From positions 62,001 through 126,000 of the forward strand of contig JBBRYB010000008.1 of assembly GCA_038238115.1 (NCBI GenBank): a DNA stretch of 64,000 nucleotides. The letters run 5' to 3'. Below the pieces are notes generated by a model. That model was not told the origin of the DNA, ran no database searches, and saw nothing but the letters and a program-made list of their open reading frames with translations. The position numbers and the translations under genes are program-made. Positions 33,979-42,800 of this stretch are shown in pieces; within the stretch, counting starts at the first letter, position 1; the number at the start of each line of letters is the position of its first letter. This DNA comes from JBBRYB01 sp038238115. GTDB taxonomy: Bacteria; Actinomycetota; Actinomycetes; Propionibacteriales; Nocardioidaceae.

Positions 33979-34279
33979 CCCCCCTTCCGTCGAGACGCCA
34001 CCAACGGCACAGCTTTGTCGGCGTGTCGGCGCGGATGTGCCTGCGTCAACCGCTGGGTCCGGTGGGTGGGAGAGGCCATCAAACAGTGTCGAACGATTGG
34101 GGGAGCCGCTCACCAGACGGCATACTGGCCTCACCCATGGACACGCTTCGTCGCTTCATCCCGCAACCAGCTGACCCATGCATCGACGCCCAACTGCATC
34201 CCGCCAGCTGCCCCAGCTGGTCCCTCCGGCCGCATGCACCACTGTCAGCCGGCCACACGCCGACAGAGCCGGGCCCTTG
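33979..34279. other. 301-bp gap between the RodZ-like gene and rimO
   Basis: It holds a promoter-like pair at 34097-34126 and a 48-codon open frame that ends on the rimO start. The first 110 bp show nothing I can name. Confidence 0.5.
34097..34126 (+). promoter_or_regulatory. Candidate promoter of rimO
   Basis: TTGGGG (34097-34102) and CATACT (34121-34126) are spaced by 18 bp. It lies 154 bp upstream of the rimO GTG and 11 bp upstream of the small open frame at 34137. Confidence 0.3.
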
Positions 34280-34283
34280 GTGA
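34137..34283 (+). CDS. Possible 48-aa upstream open reading frame of rimO
   Basis: ATG 34137 opens a 48-codon frame whose TGA overlaps the rimO GTG (GTGA at 34280-34283). The peptide (M-D-T-L-R-R-F-I-P-Q start) has no recognised domain and contains three cysteines. It may be a coupling leader or simply chance. Confidence 0.25.
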   Translation: MDTLRRFIPQPADPCIDAQLHPASCPSWSLRPHAPLSAGHTPTEPGPW

Positions 34284-35722
34284 CGTCTCGGCGGAGGGTG
34301 GGGATGGTGACGCTGGGGTGTGCCCGCAATGACGTGGACTCCGAGGAGCTGGCTGCGCGGCTGGAGGCCGGCGGGTTCACGCTCGTCGATGACCCTGCGG
34401 CGGCGGAGACCGTCGTGGTGAACACCTGCGGGTTCGTCGAGGCGGCAAAGAAGGACTCCGTCGACGCCCTCCTCGAGGCCGCGGATCTCAAGGGCGGCGG
34501 TCGCACCCGGGCCGTCGTCGCAGTGGGGTGCCTGGCCGAGCGCTACGGCAAGGAACTGGCGCAGTCGCTGCCGGAGGCCGACGCCGTGCTGGGCTTCGAC
34601 GACTACCCCGACATCGCCGAGCGGCTCAGCACGATTCTCGCCGGCGGACATCATGCGCCGCATGCACCGAAGGACCGCCGCTCGTTGCTTCCGCTGACCC
34701 CGGTCGACCGGGCCGCGGGCCGCGCGCCGTCGCTGCCGGGTCACGCCCAGTCGGCCCCCGACCTCCCCGCCCGGATCGCGCCGGCCAGTGGGCCGCGGGC
34801 GATGCGCCGACGTCTCGGGTCCGGTCCCATGGCGCCACTGAAGCTGGCGTCGGGGTGTGACCGACGGTGCTCGTTCTGCGCCATCCCGAGCTTTCGCGGG
34901 TCGTTCGTCTCGCGTCGCCCAGCCGAGATTGTCGAGGAGGCGGCCTGGCTCGCGCAGCGTGGGGTGCGTGAGTTGTTCCTCGTCAGTGAGAACTCGACGT
35001 CCTATGGCAAGGATCTCGGCGACCTCCGCCTCCTCGAGACCCTGCTGCCGCAGCTGGCCAGCGTCGACGGAGTACGGCGGGTGCGCGTCTCCTACCTGCA
35101 GCCTGCCGAGACCCGCCCCACCCTGGTCCAGGCGATGGCCACGACAGCGGGTGTGGCCCAGTACTTCGACCTGTCCTTCCAGCACGCCGCCGGCGCGGTG
35201 CTCCGGCGGATGCGGCGCTTCGGCGACGCTGAGCGGTTCCTCGCCCTGCTCGACCAGGTCCGGGCCGCGAGCCCTCGCGCCGGCATCCGCAGCAACGTCA
35301 TCGTCGGCTTTCCCGGCGAGTCCGCGGCCGACGTCGAGACCCTCTGCGAGTTCCTCACGGCGGCGCGGCTCGACGCGGTCGGGGTGTTCGGCTACTCCGA
35401 CGAGGACGGCACCGAGGCGGCCGGGCTCGACGGACACCACGACCCCGAGGAGATCCAGGGCCGGGTCGAGCACGTGACCGCTCTGGCAGAGCAGCTCACC
35501 GCGCAACGAGCCGAAGATCGAGTCGGCGAGCGGATCGACGTACTCGTTGAGCGTCTGGGTGGCAGCCGGGCGGAGGGACGGGCGGACTGTCAGGGTCCAG
35601 AGGTGGACGGAGAGACGACGCTCGTCGACCTGCAGCCGGGAATCTGCGTCGGTGACCTCGTCGTCGCCGACGTGGTCGACGCTTCGGGTGTCGACCTCGT
35701 GGCCGCGTGCGTGAAGCAATAG
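34280..35722 (+). CDS. rimO: Ribosomal protein S12 methylthiotransferase RimO
   Basis: A 480-aa radical SAM enzyme that adds a methylthio group to an Asp of ribosomal protein S12. Domains: an N-terminal methylthiotransferase region with three Fe-S cysteines (L-G-C-A-R-N, N-T-C-G-F, G-C-L-A-E), the radical SAM motif C-D-R-R-C-S-F-C-A-I, and a C-terminal TRAM region. An Ala/Pro-rich insertion lies between the first two. GTG 34280 gives M-T-S-R-R-R-V-G-M-V-T-L-G-C, a family-like start; longer starts lack support. pgsA follows immediately. Confidence 0.95.
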   Translation: MTSRRRVGMVTLGCARNDVDSEELAARLEAGGFTLVDDPAAAETVVVNTCGFVEAAKKDSVDALLEAADLKGGGRTRAVVAVGCLAERYGKELAQSLPEADAVLGFDDYPDIAERLSTILAGGHHAPHAPKDRRSLLPLTPVDRAAGRAPSLPGHAQSAPDLPARIAPASGPRAMRRRLGSGPMAPLKLASGCDRRCSFCAIPSFRGSFVSRRPAEIVEEAAWLAQRGVRELFLVSENSTSYGKDLGDLRLLETLLPQLASVDGVRRVRVSYLQPAETRPTLVQAMATTAGVAQYFDLSFQHAAGAVLRRMRRFGDAERFLALLDQVRAASPRAGIRSNVIVGFPGESAADVETLCEFLTAARLDAVGVFGYSDEDGTEAAGLDGHHDPEEIQGRVEHVTALAEQLTAQRAEDRVGERIDVLVERLGGSRAEGRADCQGPEVDGETTLVDLQPGICVGDLVVADVVDASGVDLVAACVKQ

Positions 35723-35732
35723 GTTGACGCGT

Positions 35733-36353
35733 ATGCCCGTGGATTCGTCGCCGCCGAGCAACTGGAACCTACCGAACGCGCTCACGACCCTTCGAATCCT
35801 GCTCGTCCCGCTCTTCGGTTGGCTGCTGCTCAGAGATGGCGGCGACGACATCTCCTCGCGCATCTGGGCCTGGGCCGTCTTCACGCTGGCGATCCTGACC
35901 GACCGGGCCGACGGTGACATCGCGCGTAGGCGCAACCTCGTCACCGACTTCGGCAAGCTGATGGACCCGATCGCGGACAAGGCGCTGACGGGCATGGCGC
36001 TGGTCGGCCTGTCCATCATCGGCGAGCTGTGGTGGTGGGTCACGCTCGTCGTGCTCGGTCGTGAGTGGGGAATCACGTTGCTGCGGGTCTGGATCATTCG
36101 GTACGGCGTGATGGCGGCCAGCCGCGGCGGCAAGATCAAGACAGCTCTGCAGGCCACGGCCCTGGCCGGACTGATCTTGCCGTTGCGCGCGTTGAGCGGT
36201 GCCTGGCAGCCGGTGGGCGAGGCGCTGTGGTGGGTGGCGCTGGCCATCATGGCCGCGGCCGTCGTGGTCACGATGGTGACGGGGCTCGACTACGTGCGCG
36301 AGGCGAACCGGCTACGCCGCGAGCACCATCCCAGCGCCAACCCGGCGGCGTGA
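35733..36353 (+). CDS. pgsA: CDP-alcohol phosphatidyltransferase, PgsA-like
   Basis: A 206-aa membrane enzyme, probably phosphatidylglycerophosphate synthase. The family motif DGx2ARx8Gx3Dx3D is complete (D-G-D-I-A-R … G-K-L-M-D-P-I-A-D). About five hydrophobic helices surround it. ATG 35733 is chosen; TTG 35724 is in frame. It sits between rimO and cinA as in other actinobacteria, and its stop overlaps the cinA GTG. Confidence 0.9.
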   Translation: MPVDSSPPSNWNLPNALTTLRILLVPLFGWLLLRDGGDDISSRIWAWAVFTLAILTDRADGDIARRRNLVTDFGKLMDPIADKALTGMALVGLSIIGELWWWVTLVVLGREWGITLLRVWIIRYGVMAASRGGKIKTALQATALAGLILPLRALSGAWQPVGEALWWVALAIMAAAVVVTMVTGLDYVREANRLRREHHPSANPAA

Positions 36354-36889
36354 ACATCGCGTCGCCCGAGCCCACTCCCGCCGAGGACGGTGCCGACGCG
36401 ACCGAGGGCGCCTCCGCGTCCGCCTCTCGGCGCCTTGCCGCGGAGTGCCTGCGCGACCTCCAGCACGGCGGTCGCACGCTCGCCACGGCTGAGTCACTCA
36501 CCTGTGGCCTGATCGCGTCGACGCTGGCGTCGGTTCCCGGTGCCTCAGCCGTGCTGCGCGGCGGTCTGGCGGCATACGCCACCGACATCAAGACTGACCT
36601 GCTCGGCATCGATCCGACCGTGGTGGCGACCTACGGGGTGATCTCAGTTGCTTGCGCGGAGGCGATGGCGCTGCGAGCCAGGCACCTCTTCGGTGCCGAT
36701 TGGGCGGTCGCGACGACGGGCGTAGCCGGGCCGGATCCTCAGGACGGTCACCCGCCGGGAGAGGCCTACGTCGCGGCGGCTGGTCCGCTAGGAGTCAGAT
36801 CACGGGCGCTCGCTCTCACCGGGTCGCGGGAGCAGATCCGGCTGGCGACAGCTGAGGCAGCGCTGCTGCTGCTGCGCGAGCTGATCTGA
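36350..36889 (+). CDS. cinA: CinA-family nicotinamide-nucleotide amidohydrolase
   Basis: 179 aa, comprising only the C-terminal PncC-type domain of CinA. Hallmarks are T-A-E-S-L-T-C-G-L-I (about residues 44-53), R-G-G-L-A-A-Y and T-T-G-V-A-G-P. It deamidates NMN to NaMN in pyridine nucleotide recycling. The GTG start overlaps the pgsA stop. The first 30 residues are a Glu/Ala-rich tail that is not part of the domain. Confidence 0.93.
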   Translation: MNIASPEPTPAEDGADATEGASASASRRLAAECLRDLQHGGRTLATAESLTCGLIASTLASVPGASAVLRGGLAAYATDIKTDLLGIDPTVVATYGVISVACAEAMALRARHLFGADWAVATTGVAGPDPQDGHPPGEAYVAAAGPLGVRSRALALTGSREQIRLATAEAALLLLRELI

Positions 36890-36965
36890 CGCAGCCCCGG
36901 CCTGCCGGTTGGCTTGGAGGGATGTGGTTGGCTTGCCGGATGAGGACTCTCGCGGCGGACGCCGG

Positions 36966-37580
36966 ATGAGCACCGCCCGCCGCAGCACCGCCCGCCGCAG
37001 CGCCGTCGGCGCGGCGGCTGCCGGGGTCGGCGTTACCGGCTTCGGCGCCCTTGCCTACCTCGGCCTCGTCACCGGCGCGGTCCCGATCAACGTAGGGGTC
37101 GGCCGCCGTACCCGTGCGCTGGGACCGTTGAGCGTCGACGTGGACGCTCCCTGCGAGGTGCTGTTCGACGTGCTGTCCGCGCCGTATGCCGAACGCGCCA
37201 CCCGCGCGATGCGCGCCAAGGTCCAGGTGCTCGAACGCGGCTCCGACATGGTGCTGGCAGCTCACTACACACCGATCCGCGGCGGTTTGCAGGCAACCAC
37301 TGTCGAGACGGTCCGCTTCATCCGGCCGCGCCGCATCGACTTCCGGCTGGTCCGAGGGCCGGTGCCGCACGTCGTGGAGTCCTTCGACCTGGAGCGGCGT
37401 CCGGGCGGCACCCGGCTCAGCTATCGCGGAGAACTCGGGACGGACGCAGGCGCTCTCGGCGAGCGTTGGGGCGATCTGGTCGCGCGGCGATGGCAGGCGG
37501 TCGTGGGTGAGTCGTTCGCGGCGGCCAAGGCGGAGGCGGAGCGTCGGGCCAGGCCGACAACGACGAAGGTGGTGACATGA
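36966..37580 (+). CDS. SRPBCC/START-like domain protein
   Basis: 204 aa from ATG 36966. In-frame GTG 36924 lies just three bases after GGAGG, and TTG 36909 is also possible, so the start is uncertain. A short Arg/Ser-rich N terminus is followed by a hydrophobic helix (about 11-32), then a helix-grip fold with V-D-V-D-A-P-C-E-V-L-F-D-V-L at about 56-69. Such proteins bind hydrophobic ligands; the ligand is unknown. Its stop overlaps the next ATG. Confidence 0.75.
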   Translation: MSTARRSTARRSAVGAAAAGVGVTGFGALAYLGLVTGAVPINVGVGRRTRALGPLSVDVDAPCEVLFDVLSAPYAERATRAMRAKVQVLERGSDMVLAAHYTPIRGGLQATTVETVRFIRPRRIDFRLVRGPVPHVVESFDLERRPGGTRLSYRGELGTDAGALGERWGDLVARRWQAVVGESFAAAKAEAERRARPTTTKVVT

Positions 37581-38356
37581 CGGTATCGAGCACGGTGTCG
37601 CTGAATGCCGGCATCGAGATGCCGAGGCTCGGTTTCGGTACCTGGCGGCTCCGCGGTCGACAGTGCGAACAGTCGGTCGGGTGGGCGATCGAGACCGGCT
37701 ACCGGATGATCGACACGGCGGCCATGTATGGCAACGAGTCCGAGGTCGGCGCCGCAGTTCGGGCCTCCGGACTTCCACGCGAAGACGTCGTGGTGACCAC
37801 GAAGCTGGCCGGACGCGACCACGGGCGGGCTCGCGACGCCGCCTTTGAGAGCGTCGAGCGTCTCGGCCTCGACTACGTCGACTGTTACCTCATCCACTGG
37901 CCCGCCGGGTCGGGCGCCGATCTGCGCGTGTGGTCAGCGCTCGAACGGCTGCAGCACGAGGGGATTCTGCGCTCGATCGGAGTGAGCAACTACTCGGTGA
38001 CCCAGCTCGAGGAGCTGCTCGCCGCGTCCGAGGTCGCTCCTGCGGTCAACCAGGTGGAGATGAGCCCTTTCGTCCAACCGCGCGACGTCGAGGCGCTGTG
38101 TCACGAGCGCGGCGTGGCGCTGCAGGCGTACACACCGCTGGGCGGACGGGCGTCCAGCCTCGACGATGCGCGGCTGCGGGAGGTGTCCGAGCGCCTCGGC
38201 CGTACGCCGGCCCAGGTGATGCTCCGCTGGGGCATCCAACACGGTGCGATCGTGCTGCCGAAGTCAGCCAACCGCGAGCGGATCGTCAGCAACGCCCAGA
38301 TCTTCGACTTCGAGCTGTCGAAGTCGGACCTGGCCAGCCTGGACGCCCTGGGCTGA
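37577..38356 (+). CDS. Aldo/keto reductase
   Basis: A 259-aa NADPH-dependent TIM-barrel oxidoreductase. The catalytic tetrad is visible: Asp47 and Tyr51 (D-T-A-A-M-Y), Lys76 (T-T-K-L) and His107 (L-I-H-W-P). The coenzyme-binding block L-P-K-S-A-N-R-E-R-I lies near the C terminus. It resembles the 2,5-diketo-gluconate reductase branch, so it probably reduces small aldehydes or ketones. It is coupled to the SRPBCC gene by overlap. Confidence 0.93.
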   Translation: MTVSSTVSLNAGIEMPRLGFGTWRLRGRQCEQSVGWAIETGYRMIDTAAMYGNESEVGAAVRASGLPREDVVVTTKLAGRDHGRARDAAFESVERLGLDYVDCYLIHWPAGSGADLRVWSALERLQHEGILRSIGVSNYSVTQLEELLAASEVAPAVNQVEMSPFVQPRDVEALCHERGVALQAYTPLGGRASSLDDARLREVSERLGRTPAQVMLRWGIQHGAIVLPKSANRERIVSNAQIFDFELSKSDLASLDALG

Positions 38357-38689
38357 GGACCCGCACCCAAGTCGCCCGGCCAGTCGCCGAGATATCGGTT
38401 CCCCATCTGGAGGCCGACCGTGAAGCCACCCGTTGGCGTGTCGCAGGGCCCCGCTGGCGCACCGCCTAGGTGGGCTTTGAGCGCTGTACATCCAGCTAGT
38501 CACCCTGTGGCGTGGGAAAGGCTATGGTGACAAGCCGCTGCTGTCGAGGGGAACTCAGGGGGCTCCGGCAGGAGTTTGACGCCCAAACCCGCGCATCCGC
38601 GGGTAATCGCGCCCCCGAAACGCCAGGCCGGGTAGCCTTGATTGCACACCGCAGCGCCAGCGCACCGCCACATCGCAGAGGAGTGCCCA
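38357..38689. other. 333-bp gap upstream of clgR
   Basis: No gene is seen. It contains a 7-bp-arm inverted repeat at 38587-38604 and a looser GTCACC/GGTGAC pair at about 38500-38531. I cannot place a confident promoter. Confidence 0.5.
38587..38604. promoter_or_regulatory. Inverted repeat 86 bp upstream of clgR
   Basis: ACCCGCG and CGCGGGT flank CATC. ClgR proteins bind CGC-N5-GCG type palindromes and often autoregulate; the spacing here is six rather than five, so the assignment to ClgR is only a suggestion. Confidence 0.35.
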
Positions 38690-39004
38690 ATGATCTTGGT
38701 TCGTCGACTCCTCGGCGACGTCCTCCGGCAGCAGCGGCTGCTCCAGGGGCGCACGCTGCGAGACGTTTCCGTCGCGGCGAGGGTGAGCCTGGGCTACCTC
38801 TCCGAGATCGAGCGCGGCCAGAAGGAAGCGTCATCTGAGTGCTTGGCGGCGATCTGCGCGGCGCTCGATGTGCCGCTGTCGTTCGTGCTGTCCCAGGTGA
38901 GTGGCGAGATCGCGCGGGAAGAGGCCGAGGTCGTCGCCGGGCTCACGGCACTGGCTCGGCCGACCAGGGTGACGTCCGCCACTGTGACGAAGGTAGCGGC
39001 CTGA
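38690..39004 (+). CDS. clgR: XRE-family transcriptional regulator ClgR
   Basis: A 104-aa DNA-binding protein with GAGGAG upstream of ATG 38690. The HTH_3 domain spans about residues 6-65 (L-R-D-V-S-V-A-A-R-V-S-L-G-Y-L-S-E-I-E-R-G, with K-E-A-S-S-E after it), the strongly conserved ClgR core. ClgR activates clpP and other protease genes. The position after pgsA-cinA is that of clgR in other actinobacteria. The C terminus V-T-K-V-A-A is hydrophobic, as in ClgR proteins that are themselves Clp substrates. Confidence 0.85.
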   Translation: MILVRRLLGDVLRQQRLLQGRTLRDVSVAARVSLGYLSEIERGQKEASSECLAAICAALDVPLSFVLSQVSGEIAREEAEVVAGLTALARPTRVTSATVTKVAA

Positions 39005-39021
39005 GCCAGCAGATATCGATG

Positions 39022-39849
39022 TCAGCGCTCGGGCTGACACGATGGACACCAGAAGCTGGTTCTGCCACGGTCCTGCTCCGGCGCTGACCCGCTCGTGAGC
39101 CGCCGCTCCTGGTGCCTGTGCGCGGTGAACGTGGCGGATCGGATCGTGGTGCCGCATCGGCGGCAGGGCCGGCCGACGCGTTCGTAGACCCAGTGGCTCT
39201 GACCGCGGCGCGTGTTGCCGGTCGTCGACTGCTCGGCGCGCTCCCGGTTGGCCATCAGCAGCTGGTGGGCTCGGTCGACGAGCTGGGCGAGTGTGCCGAC
39301 GTCGCCGATCGGAGCGTTCGGATGCACGCCGAACAGGAAGCACAGCTCGCACTTGTACATGTTCCCGATCCCGGCGAGGTTGCGCTGGTCGAGCAACGCC
39401 TCACCGACTGGAACCTCGGGGCGTGTACGCAGGCGGCGTAGCGCCTCGGCGGGCGACCAGTCGGCGCCGAGCAGGTCTGGCCCCAGGTGACCGACAACGG
39501 CATCCTCGCCGTCGCGCGGCAGGACGTCGACCACGCCCAGCCGGAACCCGACAGCGGTCCACGTGGCATTGGCGAGCACGATCCGAGCCTGGAACGCCGG
39601 CGACCTCCACCGCGACGCCGGTGCGTAGACGTGCCAGGCACCCTCCATCTTCAGGTGTGTGTGGATCGTGACCTCGTCGAGGCGCGTGAGCAGGTGCTTG
39701 CCTCGGCTCACGGTCTCGACCACACGCTGTCCAGCGAGGTCGACCTGGGCCCACTGGGGGACGCGGAAGTCACTGGTGGTGAGGATCTGGCCGCTCAACG
39801 CCAGGTCGAGCCGCCGGGCCGTGCGCCACACGGTGTCGCCTTCGGGCAT
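39022..39849 (-). CDS. nei: Fpg/Nei-family DNA glycosylase (endonuclease VIII-like)
   Basis: A 275-aa base-excision repair glycosylase/AP lyase. The N-terminal catalytic P-E-G-D-T at residues 2-6 marks the Nei branch. The helix-two-turn-helix region has the N-L-A-G-I-G-N-M-Y-K-C-E motif, followed by a C-terminal zinc finger with C-R-R-C and C-P-S-C. It removes oxidised pyrimidines. It lies 15 bp downstream of lhr on the same strand, a common actinobacterial pair, and converges on clgR. Confidence 0.93.
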   Translation of the reverse strand: MPEGDTVWRTARRLDLALSGQILTTSDFRVPQWAQVDLAGQRVVETVSRGKHLLTRLDEVTIHTHLKMEGAWHVYAPASRWRSPAFQARIVLANATWTAVGFRLGVVDVLPRDGEDAVVGHLGPDLLGADWSPAEALRRLRTRPEVPVGEALLDQRNLAGIGNMYKCELCFLFGVHPNAPIGDVGTLAQLVDRAHQLLMANRERAEQSTTGNTRRGQSHWVYERVGRPCRRCGTTIRSATFTAHRHQERRLTSGSAPEQDRGRTSFWCPSCQPER

Positions 39850-39864
39850 CGCGACTCCTGAGGC

Positions 39865-42800
39865 TCAGCGGCGCAGCCGCAGGCCGCGCGGTGTGGCGTG
39901 GAATCCGGCAGCCTCCAACGCCGATGAGAGGGGGGATCGCAGGATGTGCTCGCCGTCGGCCCGCTCGACCGTCAGCTTTCCCAGGGCGCCCTCGCGCACG
40001 GCCAGGGCGAGCGCGTCGGCGGCGGGTTGGATGCGGCCCGGGTCGTCGCTGAAGGTCCGCAGCGTGCGTCCACCGCGCTCGACGTACAGCGCTAGAGCGC
40101 CGTCGACGAGTGCCACCACAGCTCCGGCCTTGCGTCCGGGCCGGTGGCCGGAGTTGGCCTCGTCACGGGCCCGCTCGGGCCAGGGCAGCGCGGCCCCGAA
40201 CGGGTTGGCGGGGTCGGTCGCGGCCAGCACGAGCGTCTGGGCAGGCGACGCCGACGCCACCTCCTGGTCGCTCGCGACCGACCGCAGCCGGTCCACGGCC
40301 CCCGTGACCCCGAACTGTGCGGCGCCAAGGCCCGCAACGAAGTAGCCACGCCGGCACCGCCCCGACTCCTCGAATGCCGACAGTACCTTGTAGACAGCGG
40401 CGAAACCGCCGGGCGAGCGCTCACTGACGACTGCGCCACGAGTCACCACGCCGTGCCTCTCGAGCAGTGCCTCGGCTCCGGCGTGGGCTCGTCGGGTCGG
40501 GTCCGCTTCCCGCTGAGGCGTCAGGGACCATCTCCCCGCCACCGTGGGCGGGCCGGAGCGCGACGCCAGGGTGGGCCTGCTCATCGCGCCCCGGCCCACG
40601 AGCGGCCGGCCCGACATCCGAGCCCGCGGCGGGGACCGGCGTGGGCGATGTGCCGTGCGGCCGCCGCCGAGCTGCGCCCGAAGGGGGGCGATGGTGTCGT
40701 TGGTGAGGTGCCCCGCCCAGACAAGGTCCCACATGGCGGCCACGAGCTGTGCATCGTCGGTCGACCCCACCGCGTCGGACAGCTGACGGAAGAAGAAGCC
40801 GCCGCCTGCCCCGAGCGCCTGCAGGATCTGCTCGTGGCGGTCGCTGAAATCGATCTCGGTCACGTCGGGAAGGGTGAGCGATGCGGTGTCGACGACATGC
40901 AGGGAGACCCAGCCGTCGGCGCCTGGCAGTGCGCCCACCCCAGCCCAGGTCACCTCACCGGCCGACGTGAGCTCGTCGAGCATGGACGGGCGATAGTCGA
41001 GAAGCCGGCTGGCGAGGACGAACGGTTCGAGCGCCGACGCAGGCACCGCACAGCCCGCGAGCTGCTCGACCACCGCGAGTACGCCGTCAGGGCCCCGCAG
41101 TCGGCTGCCGACGTGTTGCCACGCAGGAAGGAAGCGCCCCAGAGCTGCGGGTTCGACGGGCTCGACCTCCTTGCGTGCGGCCGCGAGCGAGCGTCTGCGC
41201 AGCCGGCGGAGCACCTCAGCGTCGCACCACTCGGTGCCCTGTGCGCTGGGCCTGAACTCGCCCTCGGCCAACCGCCCGGCAGCCGTCAGGCGCCGCAAGG
41301 CATCGTGCGCGACGGCATGTCCGAGCCCGAACCGGCTCGCGACCTGGACGGTCGTGAACGGGCCGTGCGTGCGCGCGAAGCGAGCCACCACGTCACCCAG
41401 CGGGTCGGCCACCGGCGCTGTGAACGCCTCCGGAACTCCGGCGGGAACAGGAACACCCAGAGCGTCGCGCAGCCGGGCGACGTCCTCGACGGCCGCGAGC
41501 TGCTCAGAACCGGCGATCCGCACCCTGACGGCGCGCCTCGCGGACTCCAGGTCGTGGCCCCACCGCCCGTCGGCGCCAGGCCGACACCGGGCCTCGACCT
41601 CGGCCGGGGTCAGCGGGCCCAGCAGCCGCAACAGGTCGGCAAGGCCCTCGGCGTCCTTGGCCAGCCGGTCGTCGGTGAGCCGTTGCAGCTCGCGCTCGAT
41701 CTGGTCGAGTACCTCGGGGTCGAGCAGGTCGCGCAGCTCGGTGCGGCCCAGAAGCTCGCCGAGCAGGGCGGGGTCGAGCGCCAGCGCAGCCGCCTTGCGC
41801 TCGGCCAGCGGCGAGTCACCTTCGTAGACGAACGCCGCGACGTAGCCGAAGAGCAATGACCGCGCGAAAGCACTCGGGGTAGCCGTCTCGACGTCGACCA
41901 CGCGGATGCGCCGTGCCTCGATGTCACGCATCAGCTGCACCAGGGCTGGCACGTCGTAGACGTCCTGCAGGCACTCGCGAACGGCCTCGAGCACGATGGG
42001 GAACGAGCCGTACTTGCTCGCGACCTCCAACAGGGCCGCCGACCGCTGCCGCTGCTGCCACAGCGGTGAACGTTTGCCGGGGTCGCGGCGGGGGAGCAGC
42101 AGTGCGCGGGCGGCGCATTCACGGAAGCGGGAGGCGAAGAGCGCCGAGCCACCCACTTCAGTCGTGACGATGTCGTCGATCTCGTCAGGCTCGAAGAGCA
42201 CGAGCGAGGCATCCGGCGGCTCGGCGTCGGTCTCGGCGATCCGAACGATGAGGCCGTCGTCGCCGGCCATCGTCTGCGCGTCGATGCCGAAGCGCTCCCG
42301 TAGCCGAGCCCCGATCGCGAGCGCCCACGGACCGTGCACCGCGGCGCCGTAGGGGGAGTGCACGATGAGCCGCCAGTCGCCGAGCTCGTCACGACAGCGC
42401 TCGACCACGAGCTGACGGTCGTGCGGTACATAGCCGGTGTCGGCGAGCTGCTCTGCGACGAAGCCGACCAGGTTGCCGGCCGCGAACGTGTCGAGACCCG
42501 CGGCGGCGGCCCGCTCCACGGCGACGGGCTCCTTGAGGCCGGAGATCTCGCGCACGAACGCGCCGACGGCTGCTCCCAGCTCCGCGGGTCGCCCGAGCGC
42601 GTCGCCCTTCCAGAACGGGAGCCGCCCTGGCAGCCCGGGGGCCGGTGAGACGAGCACGCGGTCGTGGGTGATGTCCTCGATTCGCCAGCTGGACGCACCC
42701 AGCGCGAAGACGTCGCCGATGCGCGACTCATAGACCATCTCCTCGTCCAGCTCGCCTACCCGGGACGTCCCGGCGCCGGAGCCACTGGAGGACGCCGCGC

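Noticed and set aside
34079..36271. 730-codon minus-strand frame opposite rimO and pgsA
   Set aside because: It is a shadow frame; both plus-strand genes have complete family motifs.
40144..41859. 571-codon plus-strand frame opposite lhr
   Set aside because: It is antisense shadow of a full-length helicase gene.
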